Positions 33,159 through 42,432 are shown, counted from the first letter of the stretch. The stretch: 43,085 nucleotides of DNA from DATMNI01 sp035570275 (GCA_035570275.1 DATMNI010000169.1:1-43085); one strand, 5' to 3'. Notes: a model not told the origin generated them from the sequence alone. Translations and numbers: made by a program.

Positions 33159-34421
33159 ATGAAGCTTCGGTTGACCCTGCTGCTGGTCTTGGCCCAAGCC
33201 AGCCCTTTCGCGGTGGCCCAGGCCAAGCCAAAAAATTCGGAACATTGGGTCGGAACCTGGGGCACGGCGGAGAATCTGTATGCCGCGCCCCGGCCCGCCG
33301 TCGCGGCGGCCGCACCGGCCGCATCGGCCACGCCCCAACGCAGCCCTATCGGTCCCCTCGGACTCGCCAACCAGACCGTGCGCATGATGGTGCGTGCCAG
33401 CATCGGCGGACATCGTCTGCGAGTGAAACTGGCTAATGCCTTCGGTAGCGTTCCCGTCGCCATCGCCGCCGCGCACATCGCGCTTCGCGGCAAGGATTCC
33501 GAAATCGTCGCCGGCTCCGACAACGCGCTCACGTTCAACGGCAAGCCCGGCTGCACCATCGGACCCGGCGTGGTGCTTTTCAGCGACCCGGTCGAGCTCA
33601 CCTTCGCGCCGCTGGCCGATCTCGCCGTAAGCCTCTACTTCGCCGGCGAATCCGGCCCGCCCACGGCGCACTCCACCGGCCTGCACAATACTTACATTCA
33701 GGAAGGCGACGTCACCGCGCAGCCAGCCCTGCCCGACGCCGCTCGCACGCAGTCCTACTACTACCTGGCGGGCATCGACACGATGGCTCCAGCCACCGCC
33801 GCAGCCATCGTGACTTATGGCGATTCCATCACCGATGGCGCCCGCTCTTCTAACGAATCGAACCACAGTTGGCCGGCGCTGCTGGCCGCGCGCCTGGCGG
33901 CCAAAAAGGAGACTGCCCACATCGCCGTGATCAATATGGGCATCGGCGGCAACCGCGTGCTGCGCGACAACTCCGGTGTGAGCGCGCTAGGCCGCTTCGA
34001 TCGCGACGTCCTGAGCCAGTCTGGTGTGAAGTGGGTGATGTTCCTGGAAGGCATCAACGACATCGGCCGTGGCTCTACCGTGCCCGAAGAGACGGTCACC
34101 GCCGACGATCTCATCGCCGGCCACAAACAGATCATCGAAATGGCGCACGCCCACGGCATCAAGGCCATCGGCTGCACTCTGACGCCGTACGAGGGCGCCG
34201 GGTACGCTCGCGAACCCGGCGAGGCTGTTCGCGAAGCGCTCAACCAGTGGATCCGCAGCAGCGGCGCCTACGACGCCGTGGTGGATTTCGAAGCCGCCAC
34301 GCGTGACACAGCCAACCCCAAGCGCATCCGCGCCGAGTTTGACCCCGGCGACCACCTGCACCCCAACGACGCCGGATACCAGGCCATGGCCGACGCCATC
34401 AGCCTGGCGATCTTCAAGTAA
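33159..34421 (+). CDS. Exported SGNH/GDSL-type hydrolase
   Basis: 420 residues with signal peptide LTLLLVLAQASPFAVAQA. The SGNH blocks are YGDSITDGA (nucleophile S223), GIGGNRVL (Gly/Asn oxyanion block), LEGINDIGRG (block III Asn) and GDHLHPNDAGYQ, giving D398 and H401 as the rest of the triad. Residues ~25-210 form an N-terminal beta-rich domain (VRMMVRASIGGHRLRVKLAN) seen in the rhamnogalacturonan- or xylan-esterase-like branch. It probably removes acyl groups from polysaccharides in the periplasm. GGAGG lies 12 bases before the ATG. Confidence 0.9.
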   Translation: MKLRLTLLLVLAQASPFAVAQAKPKNSEHWVGTWGTAENLYAAPRPAVAAAAPAASATPQRSPIGPLGLANQTVRMMVRASIGGHRLRVKLANAFGSVPVAIAAAHIALRGKDSEIVAGSDNALTFNGKPGCTIGPGVVLFSDPVELTFAPLADLAVSLYFAGESGPPTAHSTGLHNTYIQEGDVTAQPALPDAARTQSYYYLAGIDTMAPATAAAIVTYGDSITDGARSSNESNHSWPALLAARLAAKKETAHIAVINMGIGGNRVLRDNSGVSALGRFDRDVLSQSGVKWVMFLEGINDIGRGSTVPEETVTADDLIAGHKQIIEMAHAHGIKAIGCTLTPYEGAGYAREPGEAVREALNQWIRSSGAYDAVVDFEAATRDTANPKRIRAEFDPGDHLHPNDAGYQAMADAISLAIFK

Positions 34422-34577
34422 AGCCGCCCCGCCGCGGACTACAATTTGCAGGTGCTGGTGAGACCGACGCCGGGCCGACAGCGAAGCCATCCTTCTGAAG
34501 CCCACGCCCGCCACACCCACCACACCCACGATCTGGAAGCCAGCGTTTTCGGTATACAAGACCACGTTTCGGACGTG

Positions 34578-35363
34578 TCAGACATCGGTCAGTGTCAGGG
34601 GACGGGGAGTTGTGCCGTCGATGTCCGTGAAGCCGTACTCCATCGCGAGGCCCGCGGCCACCAAGACCTTTCCAGTGTGGCGGAGCACATCCGGATCGGC
34701 CGCGAGAGCCGCGACGGCCCGTCCGATGAACTCGGGGGATTCGGAATTGGTCAGGTCAAGCCACGCTGCCGCTTCCATGACCTTTTCGGTCCGGACCAGT
34801 CCCGGGTAGAGCGAAACCACGGCGACTCCATACGGCTTCAACTCGGCCGCCATGTCAGCCGTCATCTTGTCGGTGGCGGCTTTCGACACGCCATAGGCGA
34901 CATTGCCGATGTGCTTCTGCGCTGCCCAAAACGAGATGTTCACGATCAGTCCCCGCCGCTGGGCAATCATCGCCGGCGCGGCCAGCTGACTCGCCTGGTA
35001 GTGCGCACGAACGCCCGCGCTGAACATCGCGTCCCAACGCCAGAGTGGCTGTTCCCAGAATGGCTTGGACCACGTGAAAGCGCCATTCTCGACCATGCGC
35101 TCGTAGCCACCCCACACGTTGTTCACCAGGATGTCAATCGCGCTGGCCTCGCTCGCGATCAGCTTGAACGCCGCTTCCACCTGGATGTCGAGCCGATGGT
35201 CGCAGCGGATGGCCGTGATCTGCTCATTGAGACGCTCGTGATCCGGCGCTGAACGGCCGGTGACGAAGACGCGCGCGCCGTGTCGGGCCAACTCGCGCCC
35301 GAGGCCTCGGCCAACGCCTTTGGTGGCTCCCGTCACGATGGCGACTCTTCCATCCAGACTCAT
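34578..35363 (-). CDS. Short-chain dehydrogenase/reductase
   Basis: 261 residues. The cofactor motif TGATKGVGRGLG (11-22) and the NNVWGG strand are in place. In the active site IVNISFWA supplies the Ser and YGVSKAATDK the Tyr and Lys. PGLVRTEKV follows as in the classical family. The extended NNVWGG..W-W-x-x-M pattern resembles the DHRS1-like branch. Substrate unknown; NAD(P)-dependent reduction of a carbonyl or oxidation of an alcohol is expected. Divergent from the GMC oxidoreductase gene, with an 79-bp gap. Confidence 0.9.
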   Translation of the reverse strand: MSLDGRVAIVTGATKGVGRGLGRELARHGARVFVTGRSAPDHERLNEQITAIRCDHRLDIQVEAAFKLIASEASAIDILVNNVWGGYERMVENGAFTWSKPFWEQPLWRWDAMFSAGVRAHYQASQLAAPAMIAQRRGLIVNISFWAAQKHIGNVAYGVSKAATDKMTADMAAELKPYGVAVVSLYPGLVRTEKVMEAAAWLDLTNSESPEFIGRAVAALAADPDVLRHTGKVLVAAGLAMEYGFTDIDGTTPRPLTLTDV

Positions 35364-35442
35364 GTCCGTAATTGTACGGGACCCGCTGCCTCCGTGCCAA
35401 AATGAGAAGATTGATAGGCACTTCCCGCATTGAGCTGACCCT

Positions 35443-37026
35443 ATGAAACCCGATTACGACGTACTCATCATCGGCTCCGGCGCCTCCGGTGGCATGGCCG
35501 CCTACACCCTGACGCAGAAAGGCGTACGCTGCCTGATGCTGGACGCCGGGCCGGCCATCGATTTCCCGCGGCACACCACCCAGAAGGCCGTCTACGATCT
35601 TCCGTACCACGGCTTCGGCCGTCCGGGCCGGTTTCCGCACGTCACGCAAGCCTCCGAGTTCGACGCCAATGTGTGGGCCGACGAGAAGCAAAACCCGTAC
35701 ACCTACCCGGCCGGCGATCCTTACTATTGGGTGCGCATCCGGCTGATCGGCGGCAAGACGCTGCGCTGGGGACGGGCTTCCTGGCGGCTCAGCAACTTTG
35801 AGTTCAAGGGCAAGGACCATGACGGCTTTGGCGAGAACTGGCCCATCGCTTACGCCGATCTGGCGCCTTACTACGATCGCGTGGAGCCGATCTTCCGCGT
35901 GTCCGGGCGGCGCGAAGGGTTGCCGCAACTGCCGGATGGCGTCTTCCTGGAGGACCAATCGCCCGACAGCCTCAGCGTGCAGCGCTTCATCGCCTCGGCC
36001 ACGAAACTGGGGGTGCCCACTACCAGGCAGCGCCGCGCCACCGGAAGCCTGGCCAGTTCGGCGAACCTGCTGCTGCCGGATGCCCTGGCCACCGGCAAGC
36101 TGACGCTGGTTCCCAACGCCATCGCGCGCCAGATCACGGTCGACCCCAAGACCGGCCTGGTGAACGGCGTTTCCTTTATCGACCGCCATTCCAAGCGGGA
36201 GTATCACGCCCCGGCGCGTGTGGTGGTGTCCGGCGCTTCCACCCTGGAGAGCACGCGGTTGCTGTTGAACTCCGTGTCGCGGCTTTATCCGAACGGCCTG
36301 GCCAATTCCAGCGGCGTGCTGGGCCACTACCTGTTCGACCAGTTTTACGTGAAGAACTGCGTCCAGTGCATGGTACCCGAGGCGCGCGGCGGCAAGGGCA
36401 CGCGCAACCTGATGGGCGGCGGCGGCTACATCCCGCGCTTCCGCAATCTGAAGCCCGGCGAAAAGAAGTTCCTGCGCGGCTACGCTTTTGATTTTTCCAG
36501 CGGCGGCACTCCCAACCCGCAGTATTTCCCGCTATACGGCGAGGCCTTGGCGCGGCAACTGGCCGACGCCGCCAACACTGGATTCAATCTGACCACGATG
36601 GGCGAATCGCTGCCGCGCCATGAGAGTTTCGTCCGCATCGACGGCGAGGTCAAGGACGAGTGGGGCATCCCGGCGCTTCACATTTCGCAGAAGTACACCG
36701 CCAACGAATACGATATGGCCAAGGATGCGACGGATACCGCGGAGGCGGTTTGCCGCGGCGCCGGCTTTGAGGTGCTGGCCCGGCACGCGCAGATGGTGCC
36801 GCCGGGCGAGAGCATCCACGAGTTGGGAACCTGCCGGATGGGGAGCGACCCCAAAAAGTCGGTGCTCAACGGCTACAACCAGGCGCACGACGTGAAGAAT
36901 CTATTCGTGATGGATGGCGGCGCTTTCGTTTCCGGGGGCTCGCAGAACCCCACGCTGACCATACTGGCGCTAGCGATGCGCGCCTCGGAATATATGGCGG
37001 CGCAGATGCAGCGCGGGGATCTTTGA
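35443..37026 (+). CDS. GMC-family FAD-dependent oxidoreductase
   Basis: 527 residues. The FAD-binding fold starts DYDVLIIGSGASGGMAAYTL (GxGxxG), with LIGGKTLRWGRASWR and FGENWPIAYADLAPYYDRVE in the middle. The C-terminus has ESIHELGTCRMGSDP, NLFVMDGGAFVSGGSQNPTL and ILALAMRASEYMA, the usual GMC ending in the gluconate-dehydrogenase/pyranose-oxidase-like branch. It oxidises alcohol groups of sugars or related compounds. No gluconate-dehydrogenase subunit 3 or cytochrome gene is adjacent. No signal peptide was seen. A palindromic repeat follows five bases after the stop. Confidence 0.92.
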   Translation: MKPDYDVLIIGSGASGGMAAYTLTQKGVRCLMLDAGPAIDFPRHTTQKAVYDLPYHGFGRPGRFPHVTQASEFDANVWADEKQNPYTYPAGDPYYWVRIRLIGGKTLRWGRASWRLSNFEFKGKDHDGFGENWPIAYADLAPYYDRVEPIFRVSGRREGLPQLPDGVFLEDQSPDSLSVQRFIASATKLGVPTTRQRRATGSLASSANLLLPDALATGKLTLVPNAIARQITVDPKTGLVNGVSFIDRHSKREYHAPARVVVSGASTLESTRLLLNSVSRLYPNGLANSSGVLGHYLFDQFYVKNCVQCMVPEARGGKGTRNLMGGGGYIPRFRNLKPGEKKFLRGYAFDFSSGGTPNPQYFPLYGEALARQLADAANTGFNLTTMGESLPRHESFVRIDGEVKDEWGIPALHISQKYTANEYDMAKDATDTAEAVCRGAGFEVLARHAQMVPPGESIHELGTCRMGSDPKKSVLNGYNQAHDVKNLFVMDGGAFVSGGSQNPTLTILALAMRASEYMAAQMQRGDL

Positions 37027-37030
37027 AGCA

Positions 37031-37171
37031 AGTGGGGCAGGTTGTTAACCTGCGGCGGATTGGCAATCCGCCTGCCGGATGTCGCTGGCAATGCCGCAAC
37101 CCCGGGCACGCTCGCTGCCGCATCGCGCAGGCGGATTAGCAATCCGCCGCAGATTGCCAATCTGCCCCACA
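37031..37171. repeat. Palindromic repeat element, second copy of the GGGGCAGGTTG family
   Basis: The left end reads AGTGGGGCAGGTTGTTAACC and the right end, reverse-complemented, TTGTGGGGCAGATTGGCAAT, so the element has imperfect terminal inverted repeats. Inside are the palindromes GGCGGATTGGCAATCCGCC (near 37055) and GGCGGATTAGCAATCCGCC (near 37130). These are the same units as in the 23794-24204 array, without the nested second family. Confidence 0.7.
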
Positions 37172-37298
37172 AAAGGGTTTCGCGTCCGCTATCCCGAAAC
37201 GTTTACGCGCACCGCGTGTCCGGCGAACCCGCCGCAAGATCCGGATTGCCGCGGCTCCGCAAAGCTAAGATAATGGATACCACAGCGGAAATCCTCAA

Positions 37299-39146
37299 GT
37301 GTCCCTGGTCAAACAGTCGGAAATCCATGAATCGGCGGTCCGTCAGCAAGTGGAAAAGATCCTGGCTCACGGTCTCTTTACGCGCTCCGAACGCATGGGC
37401 CGGTTCCTGCGCGTAGCCGTGGAACGCAGCCTGGGGGGCAAAGCCGCGGACCTCAAAGAGTACCTGATTGGAGTGGAAGTTTTCGACCGCAAGGAAACCT
37501 ACGATCCGCGCCTGGACCCCATCGTGCGCGTGGAGGCGCGCCGTTTGCGCTCCAAACTCAAGGCTTATTACGAGGGCGATGGCCGCGGCGATGCGGTGGT
37601 CATCGAGTTCGTATCCGGCAGTTATGCGCCGCAGATTCGCGTGGCCCGGGCCGATGCCGATGCCGGGCTGGCTGGCCGCGCCGGACCGGGTATGGTAAAG
37701 CCTGGCGCTGCCGAAGCGGGCGTGGTGGAAGCGGGCGTGGTCACGGTGGCGGTGCTGCCGTTCGCCGATCTCAGCCCGACACCCGGCCACGAGTATTTCA
37801 GCGATGGCCTGACCGAGGAGTTGATCCATGCGCTCACCAAGGTTCCCGGCATGCGCGTGGTGGCATGGAATACCGCGGCGCAGTTGCGCGGGCCGCAGCA
37901 GGACATCGGCGCCGTCCGCGACCGGCTCAAAGCCGGCACGGCACTCACCGGCAGCGTGCGCATCGCTGGGTTGTCTGAGGGCAGCCCCAGCCTGCGGGTG
38001 CGGGCGCAGCTTATCGACACCGAAACCGGCGTCTACCTGTGGTCGGAAACCTTCGACCGCGCCATGCAGGATGTCTTCGCCATCCAGGAAGAGATTGCGC
38101 GCGCCATTGTGCGCACGTTGCGCGTGCAATTGGCGGGGAGCCTCGGCGGCTACGAAAGAGGCGCCACGCTGCCGGCGCGCAGCCGCAGCACCATCGGCTC
38201 CTACGACTGCTATCTCAAGGGCCGGTACCATTGGCACAAGCGCACGCCCGGAGATCTGGCGTCGAGCGTTCAACTCTTCGAATCGGCCATCGCCCGCGAC
38301 CCGAGTTCGGCTCTGGCCCAAACCGGCCTTGCCGATGCCTACACCGTGCTGGTGGACAACGGCCTGATGAGCCCGGCCGAGGGCATGCCCCTGGCCGAGG
38401 CGGCGGCCAGCCGCGGCGTTGAACTGGACCCGGAACTCGCCGAGGCTTACACTTCGCTGGCGATGATTCGCAGCGTTTACGACCTCCAGTGGGAGGATGC
38501 CGAACGCCTGTACCTCCGTGCCATTGCGCTCAACCCCGGGTATGCCACGGCCCATCACTGGTACGCGGTGGACTTTTGCGCCATGCTGGGCCGCTTTGAC
38601 GAGGCCGCTGCGGAGTTGGAAATCGCCGGCCAGTTGGACCCGCTTTCCGCCATCATCCGCGAAGGCTCGGCGTTCCTCAAGATGCTGCAGCGGGACTACG
38701 ATGGGGCCGTCCGCGGGTACCGTGAACTGGCGGAGTTCGACCCTTCCTTCTTTAAAGCGTACACTTCGCTGGGCCGCACTTTCGCGCAGCAGGGGAAGTA
38801 TCCGGAAGCCATCGCCATGCTGGAAAAAGGCCGCACGCTGGCCGGCGATATCCCGAACATCCTGGGCGCCATGGGACAGGTCTACGGGCTGGCGGGCGAA
38901 CCGCGGCAGGCGCGGGAAATGTTGGGAAAACTCACCGAACTGTCGCACCGGACCTACGTACCCGCCTCGGTTTATGCGATCGTCCATCTGGGGCTCGGAG
39001 AAAATGAGCGCGCACTGGACTGCCTGGAAAAGGGCTGCGAGCAACGCGACGCGCCGCTGACGGCGCTCAAAGTTCATCCGATCTACGACCCGCTGCGCGC
39101 CCACCCGCGCTTTCAGATCCTGTTGAAGCGGCTGCGCCTGGCGTAG
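37299..39146 (+). CDS. TolB-like/TPR protein with DNA-binding-like N-terminal domain
   Basis: 615 residues from GTG. Residues ~5-112 (AVRQQVEKILAHGLFTRSER, LKEYLIGVEVFDRKETYD, DPIVRVEARRLRSKLKAYYE, IEFVSGSYAP) match a domain found in proteins often labelled adenylate cyclase or TPR. I read it as a winged-helix-like module, because DPIVRVEARRLRSKL..GSYAP parallels the recognition helix and wing of OmpR-type domains. Residues ~145-285 are TolB-like (VAVLPFADLSPTPGHEYFSD, GLTEELIHAL), and ~290-615 are TPRs. No cyclase domain and no clear membrane helix were seen. It may be a transcription factor responding to partners through the TPRs (inference). Confidence 0.82.
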   Translation: MSLVKQSEIHESAVRQQVEKILAHGLFTRSERMGRFLRVAVERSLGGKAADLKEYLIGVEVFDRKETYDPRLDPIVRVEARRLRSKLKAYYEGDGRGDAVVIEFVSGSYAPQIRVARADADAGLAGRAGPGMVKPGAAEAGVVEAGVVTVAVLPFADLSPTPGHEYFSDGLTEELIHALTKVPGMRVVAWNTAAQLRGPQQDIGAVRDRLKAGTALTGSVRIAGLSEGSPSLRVRAQLIDTETGVYLWSETFDRAMQDVFAIQEEIARAIVRTLRVQLAGSLGGYERGATLPARSRSTIGSYDCYLKGRYHWHKRTPGDLASSVQLFESAIARDPSSALAQTGLADAYTVLVDNGLMSPAEGMPLAEAAASRGVELDPELAEAYTSLAMIRSVYDLQWEDAERLYLRAIALNPGYATAHHWYAVDFCAMLGRFDEAAAELEIAGQLDPLSAIIREGSAFLKMLQRDYDGAVRGYRELAEFDPSFFKAYTSLGRTFAQQGKYPEAIAMLEKGRTLAGDIPNILGAMGQVYGLAGEPRQAREMLGKLTELSHRTYVPASVYAIVHLGLGENERALDCLEKGCEQRDAPLTALKVHPIYDPLRAHPRFQILLKRLRLA

Positions 39147-39178
39147 GTCTCGGTGAGGGCCACTCACTGACGTTCGTG

Positions 39179-39236
39179 GCTCTGAAGGATCGTCGTGGCT
39201 CCGTTCGGAGCCGCGCGCGTCAGCAAGCGGTTGTGG
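39179..39236. repeat. Dispersed palindromic repeat, partial copy C
   Basis: Read on the minus strand it contains AACCGCTTGCTGACGCGCGC followed by GGCTCCGAACGGAGCC, the core of copies A and B, including the GGCTCCG..CGGAGCC dyad. The outer ends seen in copy A are missing. It lies just downstream of the TPR gene and upstream of the chosen start of the next gene. Confidence 0.65.
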
Positions 39237-39278
39237 CCTATACAGTACTTCGGCCTCCTGAGTGCCCATTCAGTCGGT

Positions 39279-39926
39279 ATGGCGGTGGCTGTCGTGCTCG
39301 CGTTGATGTTCGTGCTGCCGATTGCGGCGGCAAGAGCCGCGGACCCCCCGAAGCCCGCGGACCCCGCGAATGCCGATAACGCGACGTCTCGCCACCCGTA
39401 TAGAAAACACTGGAAACACGCCACGGTTGGCAAAGGCGCTCTGGCCGGCGTGGCGGCGCGGGCAGGGGTGGGACAGGTTCGCCGCACCCCCAGGAAATGG
39501 GGTGGCGGCGGGGCCGGCTTCGGAAAGCGCCTCGGCGCCGGCATGGCAACCCATGCTGTGGCAACCACCGTCGAGCACGCGGTGGCGGCGCCTCTGCACG
39601 AAGATCTGCACTATCACCGCTCGACCAAGAAGGGTTTCGCGCCCAGGTTAGGGCATGCGCTGACCAGCACCGTGGTGACAAGCAACACCAAGACCGGCAA
39701 GCGTACACCGGCGGTCGGGCGGATATCCGGGCATGCCGCCGCGGGGGCCGTCTCACAAGGCTTGATCGTTGGCGCGGGTGGAGCATCGACAGCGGGCGTC
39801 GGGCTGGCGGCCGATGCGGGCGCGAACGTAGTGCGCGAGTTTGTGCCCCGGCGCCATCGTCGGGGGCGAATCCGTCGCCTGCGGCCGCCTCCTAAACCAA
39901 GTTCCATCAGCGAACCGCCGCGATAA
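39279..39926 (+). CDS. Conserved-type exported protein of unknown function
   Basis: 215 residues with signal peptide MAVAVVLALMFVLPIAAARA. The mature part contains GALAGVAARAGVGQVRRTPR, GGAGFGKRLGAGMATHAV, LHEDLHYHRSTKKGF and ADAGANVVREFVPRRHRR: glycine-rich helices, a His/Asp-rich LHEDLHYH segment and a very basic C-terminus. I believe similar proteins are frequent in Acidobacteria, but no function is known to me. The frame extends upstream to 39195, but that part lies in a dispersed repeat, so the ATG at 39279 is preferred. Confidence 0.7.
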   Translation: MAVAVVLALMFVLPIAAARAADPPKPADPANADNATSRHPYRKHWKHATVGKGALAGVAARAGVGQVRRTPRKWGGGGAGFGKRLGAGMATHAVATTVEHAVAAPLHEDLHYHRSTKKGFAPRLGHALTSTVVTSNTKTGKRTPAVGRISGHAAAGAVSQGLIVGAGGASTAGVGLAADAGANVVREFVPRRHRRGRIRRLRPPPKPSSISEPPR

Positions 39927-39966
39927 TTCTGGAACCGGCACCCCCCGTCCGTCGTTATCACCTTTC

Positions 39967-42432
39967 ATGGGAACCCTCGCCGCCGATCTCCGCTTCGCCC
40001 TCCGCACGATGCGCACCAACCGGGGCTTTACCGCCGTCGCCGTAGCCACGCTCGCCCTCGGCATTGGCGCCACAACCGCCATGTTTACCGTCGTGAACCG
40101 GGTCATGCTCGATCCGCTCCCCTATCCGGAGCCCGACCGCATCATGCGCCTCGGCCGCCAGTTTCCCAACGGGAACGGCTGGTCGAATTCCATTCCCAAG
40201 TACATGACGTGGCGTCAGAACGACGTGTTTGAGTCCATGGCCCTGTACGATTTCGCTCCTCTCGGCATGAATTTCGGCGTCGGGGACCGCCCCGAGCCAG
40301 TCAAAGCAACGCGCGTCTCCGAGGGCTTCTTCCGCGTTTTTGGCGCTCAGCCGGCCATCGGCCGCACCTTTAGCGAGGCCGAAGATCTTCCCGGCTCGCC
40401 GCCCGCCGCCGTGCTCACAGAGCGCTTCTGGCGGAATCGGCTGGCCGCCGACCGGCAAGTGGTCGGCCACACGATCCTGCTCAATAAACAACCCTACATC
40501 GTTCTCGGCGTGATGCAGAAGGGCTTCGAATCCGACCCCGCCGCCGACATCTGGCTGCCACTCCAGGCCGACCCTGCCAGCACCAACCAGGGCCACTACC
40601 TGTTGACCGTAGGGCGCCTCAAGCCCGGCGTCGAGCTCGGGCAGGCGCGCGCCGAAATGAAGGTGGTCGGCGAGCGCTTCCGCCACGCCTATTCCAAGTG
40701 GATGGACCCGGCGGAAAGCGTCGCGGTGGCGCCCCTGAAGGACTCGATGGTGGAGGACGTGCGCCTGGCCTTGCTCGTTTTGTTCGGCGCCGTCGGATTC
40801 GTGCTGCTCATCGCTTGCGCCAATGTTGCCAACCTGCTGCTGGCCCGCGCCGCCGTCCGCCAGAAGGAGTTGGCGCTCCGGGCTGCCATCGGCGCCACCC
40901 GCTGGCGCATGGTGCGGCAACTGCTCACTGAGAGCGTGCTGCTGGCCGGCGTCGGCGGCATCGCGGGATTCGCGCTGGGCGCGTGGGGCGTCCGCGCGCT
41001 GCTGCTGCTGGCGCCCGGCAACATCCCCAGGCTCACCGACCTGTCCGGCGCTCCCCAAGCCATTGCGCTGCTGGATTGGCGCGTGGCCGCCTTCGCCACG
41101 GGGGTCTCGGTGTTGACCGGAATCCTGTTCGGCTTGTTCCCGGCGCTGCAAATCTCCAGTCCCAACCTCATCTCCGCCCTCAAGGAAGGCGGCCGCTCCG
41201 GTGGCGGCACGCTCGGCAGGCGAACGCGCGCCGCACTCGTGGTTGCGGAAGTGGCGCTGGCGCTGGTCCTGCTCACCGGCGCCGGGCTCCTGATGCGCAC
41301 TTTTGCCGGCCTGCATTCGGTCGATCCCGGTTTCAACTCGCGCAACCTGCTGACGATGGTGACCTCGTTGGGAAGTTCCTACGATTCCACCGCCAAAGTG
41401 GACAACTTCGTGCGCCAGGTGGTGCAGCGTGTGGAAGCCATCCCCGGCGTGCAGGCCGCTGCCTCTTGCATTGTGCTCCCGCTGAGCGGCAATGGCGTGG
41501 ATCTGCCTTTTAACATCGCGGGCCGCACGCCCACCAAGGGCCAGTATGAGGGAGACGTATACTGGCGCTCCGTCTCGCCGCATTACTTCCGCGCGTTCCA
41601 GGTTCCCCTGTTGCGCGGCCGCACGTTCACCGAATCCGACAGCGGTAACACCACTCGCGTGGTCATCGTCAACCAGACGATGGCGAAAAAGTATTGGAAG
41701 GAGCAGGACCCTCTCGGGCAGGTCATCGTCATCGGCAAAGGGCTGGGCCCACAGTTCGACGATCAACCGCGCCAGATCGTGGGGGTGGTCGGCGATGTCC
41801 GCGAGAACAACCTCGGCGAAAAGGATGCCGGCGTCATGTACGTGCCGCAGGGCCAGGTTCCCGAAGGGCTCACCAGGCTGGCCAACAGCGTGATTCCGCT
41901 CTCCTGGGCCATTCGCACCGCTTCCGATCCCATGGCCATTCGGGCTTCCGTGGAACGCGAACTCGCCGCGGTGGATGGCATCATCATTCCGGCGCGCGTG
42001 CGCACCATGGACCAGGCTATTTCCGAGGCCCTCTCGCGGCAGAACTTCAACATGCTGCTGCTCACCATATTCGCCGCCATCGCGCTGTTGCTGGCGGCCA
42101 TCGGAATCTACGGGCTCATGGCCTACTCAGTGGAGCAGCGCATGCAGGAGATCGGGATTCGGGTGGCCCTTGGCGCCGCGCAGGGCGACGTCCTCAAGCT
42201 GATCGTCTGGCAGGGCATGAACCTGGCCTGGATCGGCATCGCCATCGGTCTGGCGGCGTCGTACGGCGTCACCCGGCTGCTCGGGTCCCTGCTCTACGGT
42301 GTCAAGTCCAGCGACCCGGTAACATTCGCCTCGGTAGCAGGCATCGTCGCCCTGTCGGCCGGCCTCGCCACGTTCCTCCCCGCGCGCCGCGCTTCCGGGG
42401 TCCATCCTTCCGACGCCCTGCGTCACTTGTAA
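39967..42432 (+). CDS. ADOP-type MacB/FtsX permease without PadR neighbour
   Basis: 821 residues. It begins directly with LRFALRTMRTNRGFTAVAVA, lacking the extra soluble N-terminal domain of the other copy. First MacB core: AMFTVVNRVMLDPLPYPEPD, VSEGFFRVFGAQPAIGRTFS and FVLLIACANVANLLLARAAV, then the RQKELALRAAIGATR coupling loop. Second unit: SPHYFRAFQVPLLRGRTFTE, LLLAAIGIYGLMAYSVEQRM and EIGIRVALGAAQGDVLKL. Eight membrane helices in total. It has no adjacent PadR or ATPase gene. The ATG at 39967 matches the family start; the frame is open 42 codons further up without similarity. Confidence 0.92.
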   Translation: MGTLAADLRFALRTMRTNRGFTAVAVATLALGIGATTAMFTVVNRVMLDPLPYPEPDRIMRLGRQFPNGNGWSNSIPKYMTWRQNDVFESMALYDFAPLGMNFGVGDRPEPVKATRVSEGFFRVFGAQPAIGRTFSEAEDLPGSPPAAVLTERFWRNRLAADRQVVGHTILLNKQPYIVLGVMQKGFESDPAADIWLPLQADPASTNQGHYLLTVGRLKPGVELGQARAEMKVVGERFRHAYSKWMDPAESVAVAPLKDSMVEDVRLALLVLFGAVGFVLLIACANVANLLLARAAVRQKELALRAAIGATRWRMVRQLLTESVLLAGVGGIAGFALGAWGVRALLLLAPGNIPRLTDLSGAPQAIALLDWRVAAFATGVSVLTGILFGLFPALQISSPNLISALKEGGRSGGGTLGRRTRAALVVAEVALALVLLTGAGLLMRTFAGLHSVDPGFNSRNLLTMVTSLGSSYDSTAKVDNFVRQVVQRVEAIPGVQAAASCIVLPLSGNGVDLPFNIAGRTPTKGQYEGDVYWRSVSPHYFRAFQVPLLRGRTFTESDSGNTTRVVIVNQTMAKKYWKEQDPLGQVIVIGKGLGPQFDDQPRQIVGVVGDVRENNLGEKDAGVMYVPQGQVPEGLTRLANSVIPLSWAIRTASDPMAIRASVERELAAVDGIIIPARVRTMDQAISEALSRQNFNMLLLTIFAAIALLLAAIGIYGLMAYSVEQRMQEIGIRVALGAAQGDVLKLIVWQGMNLAWIGIAIGLAASYGVTRLLGSLLYGVKSSDPVTFASVAGIVALSAGLATFLPARRASGVHPSDALRHL

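Noticed and set aside
37203..39269. 688-codon minus-strand frame opposite the TPR gene
   Set aside because: Long but without motifs and rich in His/Arg/Gln; it reads through repeat DNA at one end. The plus-strand TolB/TPR protein explains the region.
39958..41766. 602-codon minus-strand frame opposite the second ADOP gene
   Set aside because: Antisense shadow of a clearly recognised permease.
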